Shown here: positions 1-9,752 of the stretch, piece by piece | Numbering within the stretch: the first letter of the stretch is position 1 | How the letters are laid out: each line of letters starts with the position of its first letter | Assembly (NCBI GenBank): GCA_964035575.1 | Contig: OZ037865.1 | Coordinates: 372,001-436,000 of the forward strand | Length of the DNA: 64,000 nt | Reading direction: 5' to 3' | Source of the DNA: Rhynchopus sp. YZ270_cl-10 | Lineage: Eukaryota; Euglenozoa; Diplonemea; Diplonemida; Diplonemidae | Program-made: the position numbers and the translations under genes | Notes under the pieces: model-generated | What the model was told of the DNA's origin: nothing | Databases searched by the model: none | What the model saw: the letters and a program-made list of their open reading frames with translations, nothing else

Positions 1-896
1 CGTACCAATATTGCCCCCCCCCCCGCCCCTCTGCAAAAGAGAATGTTGGTGCGCATCCTCTTGTGAGGTCCGAAGTGTGGTTCCCTCACCCAAGTGGTAA
101 CATCGCGCTGTGTTGCGCATTAGACAGAGCTGCTGTCAGTCGAGCGTGTGAACTACAAGACCCACCCCACACCCCACACCCACCCCCAAAAAGAACCCAA
201 CTCACTAATAATGTGACATGAAAAAAATACAAAAAAAAGCTCTCTCGTGACAGGTGGACCTTAAATAGTAACAACCCGCTCGTCTTTTGGTAAGTTGGTG
301 CAAAAAAAAAACCACGTTATGGGCAAAAAGACGGCGAGGGGCTAAAAAAAATAAGGAAAAAAAACGCAATGTGCGTATTCATCAAAAAAGAGAGAAATAA
401 AGAAGGTACAAAGAGAAAAGGTGTGGTACGAAAATCATGTTTCAGGTTGGGTGGGCTTAAAAAGGCAACCATGTTTTAAAAAGTTGCAGTTTTTCTGCAC
501 GAATCGTGGTATAAGGGGATAGGGGAACGGGGGCTTTGTCTTTGTAAAAAAATACAAAAAATACGTTGTTGCGCATTGCAAATTAAAAAGGAGAAAAAAA
601 AAAACTGCGTTGTTTTATTTTTCTGTACGGAAAGACAAGAGAAACAAAAAAAAATACATAAAAAAACTTGAAAGATGAATGGTACCTCACATGCACAACT
701 CTCGCGCATATGCTGGACATGCAGAGGGGAAGCCGAAGGCTGGAGAACTGCAAAAAAACCCCCTCCCTGCTTTTTTTTTGACAAGAAAAACTCTGAAACC
801 CTTTTAAAACATTTGTTTTGATCAAACGTGTTATTATACCCATCACCAATAGATCCCCCCCACACCATTATTGCTTCCCTCTCGTAGCACCCCTCT
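1..896. other. 3' flank of WD40 gene, no gene seen
   Basis: A/T-run-rich sequence downstream of the WD40 gene stop. Poly-A and poly-T tracts break every reading frame and the short open frames are low complexity. I see no splice-bounded exon and none of the dispersed hairpin repeats here. Confidence 0.6.
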
Positions 897-3800
897 CTAT
901 CTGCGTGCCACACGCGACTTCTCCGCCACTTTGTAAAGCTCAATAAGGTTCTCTCCGTTCAAGACAATTTCATCATCGGTTTCGAGCTAAAAGGAAGGGA
1001 GAGGTGGGTGTGTGGGAGATGGCTACCCAGGTTTTTGAAAAACGAAACTCATTAAATGAGATGACATTATTGTAAACAATCGCCCCTTTTTGAGAACTCC
1101 TTTTAGTATCATCTCTAGTTTTTTGTCTTTTCAAATCTTTTCAAAAAAAAGTCAACAAATGCATACCACTCGAAGGTCAGACACCTTGAGAAGATCGAAG
1201 GAAATAACCATGATCTTCACTCCTTGGTACAAATTGCGCAGCTCGTGAGGCTGCAGCTTCGGGAGGATGAGCTTCATGGGCCAGAGGTCGTCCTTGCCTA
1301 GCTTGGATCGCCCGCTGACACGCACCACGACAGCTTTGATCTCCATATGCGCTTCGAGGAACACCTTAAAGGGTGCACTCGTCTTGGCACGCTCTGTGGT
1401 CTTAGTGATCAGGTCTCGGTCTGTGGGAGGGGGGGGTTAATTCGTAGATCTTAGTGAAATCATGAATCTTAGTATTTAACCCCTCCGTTATTTCTATTGT
1501 ATCTGAAGTATATTGGGGGGGTGCGTGTGCCATGAGGAGTTTATTCGAATAAAGTAGAAATTTTAATCTGTTATCTATCAGGCACTGTGCCACCAAAAAG
1601 CAATGAGGAGGGGGCGGGGGGGGACGACTAAATACCTTGCTCAAAGTTGATGGACAGCTCTTTGAGTTTCGCCATGATGTCGTGGAACTGCTCTTCAATG
1701 GTCTTGTCGATTTCTGAAAAAAAATGAGGACATTTGACTTGACAAAATAGCACAGCAAACAAACAATTAAAAAAGAAACAGTTTAGAAGATGACCCTAAG
1801 CCTCTCATGCTATTCATCAATCTTTTTTGTTGTATTTTCAGCCTCTCATGATTAGTCACCTCGATCACAAAAAACACATTTGACCATACCCTTCATCCTC
1901 TTCAGCTCTGCGTTGAGGCCGGTGTTCTTTGTTTTGAGTCCGTTGAGAAGCTTTTGGAGGTCCTCCTTCCTCTTCTCAAGGTGGTCGACACGGTCCGACA
2001 AACGTTGTTCCTTTGCATGGAGATCGGGGTATTTATATTTCTCTTGCAGGGCAATCATGCGGTTGCAATCATCTTGACCAAGGTTTATTTTGTCCTTGAG
2101 CGATCCCATTTTGCGCTGCTTCGCCCATTCCCTCCACTTCAGGAATGCGGTGGTCATTTTGTTCTCATTACTCCGTGCACCCCCTTCGCGGTTCGTACAC
2201 AACAGGAGGGCAAGCTTTTTGCCGTACATATTGCGCACCTTTGTGTATACAGCATAGAAGTAGAGCTTCTCATAGTAACGTCTGAGGACCGCTCTGTTGT
2301 GGCTCATGAAGAGGACCCGCACCTGGAAGGCCTCCTTCCCGTCGTAGTACTGCTTGAAGTGGTGTGACAGCCACCGGTAGTAGTATTTGCTGATGAAGTC
2401 CTTTTCGTTCGCGGCGGCGAGGCGGGCGGAGGCTTGGCGTGCCTTGACGTCCATGCGGCGGGCTTGCTTCAGCTCAAAGAGCTTTTTGTAGTATAGGTAC
2501 AACAGGCCTTGGTTGGTGTTGCGGAGCAGCAGGGAGGCCACGTGGTCCTTCCGTTTCGAGCGCCGCCTTACATTGGTGACGCGCATCCAGCGGTTCCAGC
2601 AGATTCGGCGTGTGCCGTTGTCAGTTCCGCGTAGGAGGTGTTCGGCAGCGTTGTGCTTGCTCTTCGCAAGCCCAGAGTGCGCAGCAAAGGTTTTCAGCTT
2701 GTAGAAATACTCAAGCATCAGAGGTTTGTCGTTCCGCTTCTGCAGCATCGCACGCACCCGACGCGCATGGCGTTGGTTTTTCCGCTTTCTCATGAACCCA
2801 TACAGCTTCCTCCAGTAGTTCGCGAGGAGTGTGTTTGTATCGAGGTTCTTCGATTGGTATATCTTAAGCCCCGCCTTGAGTCTGTGGTTGTCGAGGTCGC
2901 GCACGGAGTCGATGAGGTCCTGCCACTTCTGGAGCTCCATGTTGTCTTGTTGGATGATGAGACGCATTTCTGCGGCGGTGCGTTCCATGGCGTCACATGA
3001 CACATTGCGTGCAGAGAACCAAGGCACAGTTCTTCCGTTTGAGCCGTAAGAGAGGAGACGCATGCCACGCCAGCAAGAGTAGGAGCTGAGGTTTGTGAGG
3101 CCGTGCGCTGCGACTTCGGTCATCGCGTGGAGGTCGACGCCGTCCCAACGCCAGCGGCGGATCTTTTCGTCATCAAGCGTGAGAAGCACAAAATGCCCAT
3201 CGTCAAGCGCAGCACCTCCCCCAATCGCCACCGACCCCGTGTTCAGCGACCCCAACACATCAGACGCATCCCCCTCCCGCACCACCCCACGCACCGCACC
3301 CCCATGCCTCGCCTCCTCGTCGTGGTACACCAGCACACCCCCTTCCCCTTTCCCTTCCCATATCTTCAACTCCCCTTCACTGCCACCAGAGATCAGAACA
3401 TGAGCTTCATAGAGTAACGAACCCACCGAGGCTCCAGGATGTGCGGACCATGCACCCAAAGCTGTCAAATCAGCGGTGCACAACGTGATGCTCCCATCCG
3501 CACCACCGAGGTATACATACCGTCCGTCCGGTGAGCATGCAATAGAGCACGCAGTGTTGTTCTGTGTTCCCTCCGTCAGATCGTAGGATCGAAGTAAACA
3601 AAACGTCTCTGCTTCGTTGCCCCATTTGTTAACACGCTCTGGAGAAAGACTGAACATAACAGTTGAAGGGTTGTTTGGTGATGGAGTTGTCGGGGCGAAG
3701 GCGACAACGTTAAGCTCATGCTGTCCTTTGGTTGTGGTCAGAAGCGCAGCGAGGAGGTGTTCGTACACCTCGATGTTCCCATCTGATGTACCTACCCAGA

Positions 3801-4236
3801 TGTGGTTTCCGTGAAGATGCATGGTGGTGACCTCTGACGCAACAGAGTCTGCTCGCTGCACGGTATGTCTGATCTCCCCATTCTCTGTGGAGCGGACCGC
3901 CAAGGACCCATCCCCCTCTGATGTCCATATACACGCACCTCCCTGCACCGCAACCACGTGACGCACACCGTGCCCATCAAATGAACTGCTCTCTTCGAAG
4001 CTGGGCTCCTCCAGAGGCTTGACCCCGCCGCCCCATTCGTGGTGTCCGTATTTGTACGCATGGTGGCCAATCTGATGACGCGTTGCATACCCACCCCCGA
4101 CACGTGGAACGGATCCGGGGCTTTGATAGTATGCACTCTCCGGGCGGTATGTGGTGAGTTCCATGGTGTGTTGTGGAGGGGCGCTGCCCCCTTGGTCGTA
4201 TTCTGTTGATAGGTGGTCAAATGGGGGGGGTTGCAT
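897..4236 (-). CDS. WD40 propeller protein with Sfi1-like repeats and coiled coil
   Basis: Four exons, phases matching: 1890-4236, 1636-1713, 1167-1420, 897-986; donors are GTATGG, GTATTT and GTATGC, acceptors CAG/CAG/TAG. The product is about 922 aa. A Tyr/Gly-rich head (about 1-70) leads into WD40-like blades (about 75-395; SPDGRYVYLGGADGSITL is a clear one). Residues about 430-740 carry aromatic/basic repeats such as YYRWLSHHF, YYEKLYFYA and YFYKLKTFA, like centrin-binding Sfi1 repeats. A coiled coil follows, then a C-terminal domain of about 120 aa I do not recognise. The likely role is flagellar or basal-body cytoskeleton, inferred only from architecture. The first intron contains rearranged family A repeat sequence. 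ATG 4236 is preferred; a TTG lies just upstream. Confidence 0.85.
1786..1862 (+). repeat. family A hairpin repeat, rearranged, intronic
   Basis: One and a half copies of the AAGATGACCCTAAGC motif lie inside the first intron of the WD40 gene, antisense to it. The second half (GCCTCTCATG, then TTAGTCACCT) is repeated 40 bp downstream, suggesting partial duplication. Confidence 0.6.
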
Positions 4237-4354
4237 TAACAAAAAGTGAACAAAAAACTTCTTTTTCGAATACTACATGAAAACACGACAAAGTCACAAA
4301 AAAAATTCATATACTGCAAACAGTACCCCTAAAACCCCCAAAAATAATAATAAA

Positions 4355-4442
4355 AAAGTTGAAAGTGCAAACACCGCACCATTCATCACGCAGGTATTGG
4401 TTCCCCGCATTGGTTTATCGAACCCCAGAGAGCACTTCATTG
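4355..4442 (+). repeat. family B repeat, full length
   Basis: Head AAAGTTGAAAGTGCAAAC, core GGTTC...TATCGAACC hairpin and tail GAGAGCACTTCATTG. AAGTGC at the head can pair with GCACTT at the tail. It lies between the WD40 start and the kinase stop. Confidence 0.75.
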
Positions 4443-4583
4443 AGAGCATGAAATAATAATAATAAAAAGCTGAAAAGCGGGAAATAGTTATTGTAAAGAC
4501 AATCCTAGGCCCTCACTTTAAAAAAAAACTTCAAACGATGAACATTCTTCTCACAGATATTCCCCAAAAAATCCCCTCCTTTT

Positions 4584-5909
4584 TTACCAACCCATAGCGT
4601 CCAACTTCTCCTTTACTCTTTGCACCATAAATTCGACATGCGGGGTGGAACGATTGATCATAGAGGAGCCGACGTTTTTGCGGGATTTTTCCATTCTTTC
4701 GGGGGTGAGACCGCGCCAGAGACCGAGCATCGCGACCCGGCAGTAGTCAAGCCAGGCTGCGTCCCAGGTTGGACGGATGTGCTCTACGTAAAAAGCGGCC
4801 TCTGTACTGTCACTGCCTTTTCCCAACTCCTGAATGAGGTGATCATCATAATATTCAAAGAACTCATCAAAGCGTGGCAGCAAGCTCTCATCAAGCCCCG
4901 CTGTCAACAAATTCGCGACATCCGAAAAAGGGTTCCCTTTCCCGACCCATTGCGCATCAATGAGTTTAACCGAATCCTCGAGAGGACGTTCTCCAGAATT
5001 CTCTAAATCCCTGAAAAAAATGTTCGGTCCTTTACAGTCTCCGTGCACCTTTGTGACCCCGCTTTTTGCAACAATTTGATCAATCTCTGAACTCCGTTCT
5101 GCAATCCTCCCTGCAACCGTTGCATCCAACTGAGGAAAATGCTGTAACACCGCCTCCCAATGAGCGTCAACATTGTTCTTTTCGGTTTCATCCTCTTTTC
5201 TTTTGTATAACGGCCAGAAACAGCCGCGTTCTGATTGCATTACTTCGGGGTCTTTCCAAAACGCAGCATGAAAAATAGCGAGGGCCTCCAACGCATGCTT
5301 CATTCGAGATTCAGAGATGTTCGGAGATTGGGAGTATCCACTATGATGCATATCCTCCAAGACCAAAAGATATTCCGTGAACTCCGCATCACCATGCTGC
5401 TGATAACAGACCGGCCAAAGGCGTTCTACTGTGTGAAACACTCCCTTTTTTGCATCTTCTTTTTTCACTCTTCCCTGCAAATCATCGTAAAAAGCGATTT
5501 CTCGCGATGCACTCTTCAGAAAAGCGTCTCGAAGTTGCCCCGCATCTTTGTTCATAGCATGCTCCGAGGTGACTCTCTTTACTACAACGTGCTCTTCAAC
5601 TCCGTTTTGCGGGGTAGCTATAGCAGGGATAATCAACGCATTTCTGCCGTCCACGATGCCGTCATGGATCGCCACCACCTTCCTCCAATTGCACAACTGC
5701 TGCACCGAGGTCGAAGGCCCCTTCATCGCAAAGAGTCTCGCATCATAAGGCGAGTCGGACATAGTGTTTGAATGCTGGCGGTGTCTACTCTGGTACGCCC
5801 CTGTTAGAAACAGCGCTAGAGTCGCAAAAAGCAAAAAAAATCTGAAATGATGCACCCTCAACAATAAAGAAGCCAAATTGGGGCTGTTCGCCTGAGCGCT
5901 TCGCGGCAT
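4584..5909 (-). CDS. CHK/aminoglycoside-phosphotransferase-fold kinase-like protein
   Basis: Single exon, 441 aa from ATG 5909. The catalytic loop is VHGDCKGPNIFF (HGDxxxxN, about 290-301) and the metal-binding motif is LIDAQWVGKGNPFSDVANLL (about 317-336), together diagnostic of the APH/choline-kinase/EcKinase (CHK) fold; the substrate cannot be told. VVVKRV near residue 108 may be the ATP-contacting lysine strand. The first 45 residues hold a hydrophobic stretch (RFFLLFATLALFLTGAY) that would be a signal anchor. The strong pyrimidine tract upstream (about 5918-5945) has no AG before ATG 5909; the first AGs fall inside the frame, so mature mRNA may start at ATG 5762 (MSDSPYD) and give a cytosolic 392-aa form. 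Confidence 0.85.
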   Translation of the reverse strand: MPRSAQANSPNLASLLLRVHHFRFFLLFATLALFLTGAYQSRHRQHSNTMSDSPYDARLFAMKGPSTSVQQLCNWRKVVAIHDGIVDGRNALIIPAIATPQNGVEEHVVVKRVTSEHAMNKDAGQLRDAFLKSASREIAFYDDLQGRVKKEDAKKGVFHTVERLWPVCYQQHGDAEFTEYLLVLEDMHHSGYSQSPNISESRMKHALEALAIFHAAFWKDPEVMQSERGCFWPLYKRKEDETEKNNVDAHWEAVLQHFPQLDATVAGRIAERSSEIDQIVAKSGVTKVHGDCKGPNIFFRDLENSGERPLEDSVKLIDAQWVGKGNPFSDVANLLTAGLDESLLPRFDEFFEYYDDHLIQELGKGSDSTEAAFYVEHIRPTWDAAWLDYCRVAMLGLWRGLTPERMEKSRKNVGSSMINRSTPHVEFMVQRVKEKLDAMGW

Positions 5910-5939
5910 TGAAGGTGGGAGGGAAAAAAAGAAAAGAAA

Positions 5940-6001
5940 GTGAAGTTATTAATGCAGGGCTCCTGACTGACCCACGATGCCAGTTGGATGAAAAAGCACA
6001 A
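5940..6001 (+). repeat. family C repeat, short form
   Basis: Head GTGAAGTTATTAATGCAGGG, then CTGACCCACGATGCCAG and tail GGATGAAAAAGCACAA. It sits directly 5' of the kinase gene. Confidence 0.7.
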
Positions 6002-6512
6002 CGGATAAGATGGAACCTTAAGCCTCTCGTCGCGTCAATTTGAAAAGGGGTCTTCGGTTTGAATCGTCAAATTTTGAAGAGAATTTCACAAAAAAAGGGA
6101 GGAAAGAAAATGGTAAGGAAATGGTGCCCTCAATCCACCCTTCTTTAAAAGGTGAGGGGGATGGGGGGGTGGGGAGATGGGGAGATGGGGAGGGGGTGGT
6201 AATATACTGAAAAGGAAATAAATCTTTTTTTTGAAAACTCTTTTTTGTAGCATTTTGAGGGGTGAATGGACACCTCCCTGGTTACCTTTTTTTTTTGTAT
6301 TTTTTTCTTCTTTTTGTTATTGAAAGCCTTTTGCACACTTTTGAGGTGTGGGTGGAGTAGCTTCGTCGCAGTGATCAGTTACTTCCAACAGTATAAGTTA
6401 ATTTTTCAGATCTCCCTTAATTGAAAACTATACCTGAAGTAAGCTGATGCAGATTGATGGGGGATGGGGGGGATAGGCGGGCCATTTGGAATGATGGCCT
6501 AATCTAAAAAAA

Positions 6513-6619
6513 GAGAAGTTGAAAAAAGTGCAAAACGCCTCCACTGTTCATCGGCATGACGCAGGGCACTGCTTCCTCGTGGGGTTACTTCAAACCCCCA
6601 TCCAGAGAGCACTTCATTG
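6513..6619 (+). repeat. family B repeat, expanded variant
   Basis: Carries AAGTTG head, GACGCAGGGCACTG, a GGGGTT...AACCCC hairpin in place of GGTTC/GAACC, and the GAGAGCACTTCATTG tail. The changed but still paired stem is informative. Confidence 0.65.
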
Positions 6620-6714
6620 TTATTTCATCATATGCAGTCAATAAATTGATAGTATATGGTGAGGGATCAACGAAAATATTCCCATCTTCACTTCATTGTT
6701 AAAAAAATAAAGAA

Positions 6715-6763
6715 AAGTTCATGAGAGATGACCACAAGCCTTCTCGTGCTTAGTCATCTTTAA
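6715..6763 (+). repeat. family A hairpin repeat
   Basis: AGATGACCACAAGC pairs imperfectly with GTGCTTAGTCATCTT across a short CT-rich loop. Confidence 0.65.
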
Positions 6764-6914
6764 TAAAAAGCTGTGAGATGCAATGCAACATCTTATCAGC
6801 ACATCATTGGGGGAGAATATTTTTGTAAAAGATGACGAGCCTCTCTCTGCATAGGCGCACCTTGTTAACAAACCGACACAATCACAAGCGTCGACAACAG
6901 AAACACAAAAAGAA

Positions 6915-6980
6915 AGTGAAGTTATTAATGCAGGCATCTCCGACTGACCCACGATGCCAGCCATCCGGATGAAAGCACAA
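6915..6980 (+). repeat. family C repeat, short form
   Basis: GTGAAGTTATTAATGCAGGC head; GGCATC pairs with GATGCC; tail CCATCCGGATGAAAGCACAA. Followed after 5 bp by a family A copy, so two families abut in the same orientation. Confidence 0.75.
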
Positions 6981-6984
6981 AGAA

Positions 6985-7030
6985 AAGTTTATAAGATGAC
7001 CCTAAGCCTCTCCTGCTTAGCCACCTTAAC
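6985..7030 (+). repeat. family A hairpin repeat, near consensus
   Basis: AAGTTTATAAGATGACCC then TAAGC / GCTTA stem and GCCACCTTAAC tail. Confidence 0.75.
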
Positions 7031-7446
7031 ATTATTATCACAAATTGCACACATCGTGTTATACACTGAAACTGAGACTGGCAAGTAGTGCCGAAGGGAA
7101 GGGTTTCTGGGGTTCACTTTTGTTCGTTTGGCGACGTGTTTTGCACAGTATCGTCTGGCCCAGGGGAGTACTTCAGGCCAGCAACGCACAATGCAAAGGG
7201 AACGCAATGCCAAAGGAATTGATAAACTTTTTGAAAGAAACAAAAAAAAAAATGTATTTTCTTTGTGTATGATATGCGCAAAGAAAATCCAAAGAAGAAT
7301 AAAACTATTGAAAAATAAGACCTTTTTTTTGTCAACAATGTGCTCCCCGTATGCAACCCACATTTATCTCGAACCTGAGGGTTTTGAAGACCGGGCTTGG
7401 CTGTTTGTTGAATTTCTAAAAAAAAATCAAAAAAAAAAAAAAAAAA

Positions 7447-7491
7447 AGTTTATAAGATGAACCTGAGCCTCAGTGCTGAGCCACCTCTAAC
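7447..7491 (+). repeat. family A hairpin repeat
   Basis: AGTTTATAAGATGAACCTGA head after a long A run; tail GCTGAGCCACCTCTAAC. Confidence 0.65.
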
Positions 7492-7726
7492 AAAAATTGT
7501 AAGACGGAATTCGACTCTCAAGGCACACACATCTTAAAGGATAAACCAGGTAAGACGAGGTGTCTTCTGAGAGACAAAAAAAAGGAGAAGTTCAAACATC
7601 ACTACAGACACAGTGCTTCTCCGTGTAATCATTGCTTTTCTACAAAAGGACCGGACGCTTTTAGTTCTTCGCGAGAGACAATTTTTTGTTCCTGTTTTTT
7701 TTTGTGTATAAAATGTGCAAGAAAAA

Positions 7727-7800
7727 AGTGAAGTTGATTGTGCACAAAACGCCTCTGGGACGCAGAGCACTGACACCTCCGCCGGAGTGTTGGTTGCACT
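7727..7800 (+). repeat. family B repeat, GC variant
   Basis: GTGAAGTTGATTGTGC head, short GCCTCTGGGACGC hairpin, GAGCACTGACACCTCCG, ending GTTGCACTATGG. Confidence 0.6.
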
Positions 7801-8012
7801 ATGGATTTTGCTGATAGGGAAACTGTAAGCAGTCACACAGTCATTTCCGAGAGAGAGAAAAAGAGCAGGAATTTATTTTTCTGTTTCGTTGTGCACTATG
7901 TCCTCTCCCCCACCCCACCACCCAATATGGTTGGTTTTTCGGTATTTCGGTTTTCGTTTTGCAGCTTCGACAGTCTTCTTGCCGAATACAGAAAAATGTA
8001 TTTTTTTTTTTT

Positions 8013-8515
8013 TTGAAAACTTGGTTGTATTAGTGTAACCACCCTAGAGCTATGCTGCACGCGCACGGCCGTACGTACGCGTACACCGCACGTACGCCGC
8101 ACGTACGCCGTGCGCACTTTTTGAAAATTTGCGGCGCACGCGTGCGCACGGCAGTGTGCACGGCCCTTATTCAACGTAGGAAGCCTAGCTCCTATACGTT
8201 GCCCTTTGTTGTACTGTACCAGCCCCTATGCGCAGGGGGTTATCCCGGATTACAGCGCACTTCGAGAAAGGCGGAGAAACGCGTCTCACCCTCCTCTGAT
8301 CGACGTCACGCGTCGGTTGCCGCCGCAGGCGGAGTGCCAACAGGCCAAAGTCTCGGGGGTTTTGCCGGATATTTTTTCATCCTTCACAACAAGTACTGCC
8401 GTACATACTGCCGTGCGTACTGCCGTGCGCACGCCGTGCGCCGTGCGCACTTTCTCAGAATTCGCTGCGCACGCGTGCGCGCGCAGCATAGCCCTAGAGT
8501 GTGCTCCACTAAACA
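8013..8515. mobile_element. CpG-rich foldback (MITE-like) element nested in family H
   Basis: Ends are the two halves of a family H repeat (GTTGTATTAGTGTAACCACC on the left, GTGTGCTCCACTAAAC on the right). Inside, CTAGAGCTATGCTGC faces GCAGCATAGCCCTAG as inverted ends, followed by about 110-bp arms of GTAC/GTGCGCAC-type units that fold back on each other. A 220-bp core (about 8165-8390) is not palindromic and keeps an open plus-strand frame. No transposase gene is present, so it would be non-autonomous. Confidence 0.65.
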
Positions 8516-8931
8516 CTTTGGTTTCGTTTTCGTTTTTTGAAAAATTGTTGGAATAGTGTAGTTGCCGCCTGTGCAAGCTGCACTGTCCGTTTTGTTTATA
8601 AAGAGTAGGTTTGTAGTGTCGACCCACCCGATAAGGATGTGTTTCACTATTTGCTTTTTTTTTGACATTTTCTTTGAAAAGAAAATGACTTTTTTCTTTT
8701 TCGGTTTTTTCAGTTTTTGGTTTTTTTGGTTTCGGCAATCGCCCAAGGGAGGGTCGATATATTGTTTTTTGTTTTTTTGGTTTTGTTTTTTTGGGTTTCG
8801 TTTTTAGATAGTTTGCCTCGTTCTGTTTTTTGTTTTTTTTTTTTTTTTTTTTTTTGTCTGGGCTGCTGCGGCGCAGCTTGCCTCTGAACTGAACTGTTTT
8901 GAAAAATAAAAGCAAAAAAATAAAACAAAAA

Positions 8932-8972
8932 TAACTTGGAAGATGACTGTCCTCATGGGCACAGCACATCTA
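8932..8972 (+). repeat. family A repeat, diverged
   Basis: AACTTGGAAGATGACTGTCC with loop CTCATG and tail ACAGCACATCTAA; the stem is re-paired as TGT/ACA. Confidence 0.45.
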
Positions 8973-9101
8973 AAGAAAAGAAAAGGGGAAATAACAACAA
9001 CGCCCTAAGCCTCAACAAAGAAAAAATCAACAAAAAAAAATCGGGAAATTTTGAGGCAGGTACATCAACCCAACGGAATTTTGTCGATTTTTAAAATAAA
9101 A

Positions 9102-9155
9102 AAGAAGTTGAAAGTGCAAACGCCTCACCGTACACCGGCAGACGCAGGTACTGGC
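9102..9155 (+). repeat. family B repeat, 5' half
   Basis: GAAGTTGAAAGTGCAAACGC head and GGCAGACGCAGGTACTGG; the GGTTC/GAACC half is missing. Confidence 0.65.
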
Positions 9156-9170
9156 TCAAATAAAAGAAAA

Positions 9171-9209
9171 ATTGGAAGATGAATGTGCCTCTCGTGCACA
9201 CACATCTTC
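9171..9209 (+). repeat. family A hairpin, compensated stem
   Basis: GGAAGATGAATGTGC faces GTGCACACACATCTTC: inner stem TGTGC/GCACA replaces TAAGC/GCTTA, a paired change supporting the hairpin. Confidence 0.55.
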
Positions 9210-9752
9210 ATAAAATGAAGAGGCTGTCGGGGAAGTTGTGCAAAAAAAAAGGAAAGGAAAGAGATGCGCATTGGTTGGATTTTTTTTTTTTTTTTTGTTT
9301 TTTGTTTTTTTGAGATTTTTTTTTTTTTGTTGAAAAATGAAACACTCTCCGTTCCACGAAGTGGTTTCGTGTGTTACCTTTTTTGTAGCTTGGAAAAAAA
9401 AAAAGAACTTGCGCAAACACCTCGACGGATGCAAACACAAAAAATAAAAAAGACATGGGGGAGGGAAACAGGGGGATGTGCTCTCGATAGGCTCTGGAAA
9501 ATTCAGATGTTTGCAATGTGTGGCATCACCACGGAATGGGCTGACCCACGATTTGTCAACTCAGCACGCAGTTTTTGCTTCAAATGGGGATGAATGAGTG
9601 AGACAATGCCCACCCCCCACCTTCCACCTCTGCATCACTCATTCTGCCAAAACAAATCTTGAAATTCCAAATAAACACATCAGGGGGAAGTCTGCTGTCA
9701 GATTGCAGGATAAATTCGCGTATTTTCAATTCAAAGACTAAGACGCTTTCCA

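Larger units (their letters stand above)
5910..9752. other. 3.8-kb gene-poor, repeat-dense interval
   Basis: No confident gene. It holds families A (five copies), B (three), C (two) and H (two), poly-T and G-rich runs, and a CpG-rich foldback at 8.0-8.5 kb. The remaining open frames are Lys/Phe low-complexity translations of A/T runs. Confidence 0.6.

Noticed and set aside
8286-8969. Minus-strand 227-codon frame
   Set aside because: Lys/Thr/Pro low complexity from homopolymers and the foldback arm; no acceptor-start pattern.
9535-9600. Family C copy (GGGCTGACCCACGAT)
   Set aside because: Only about 15 bp match; head and tail missing.
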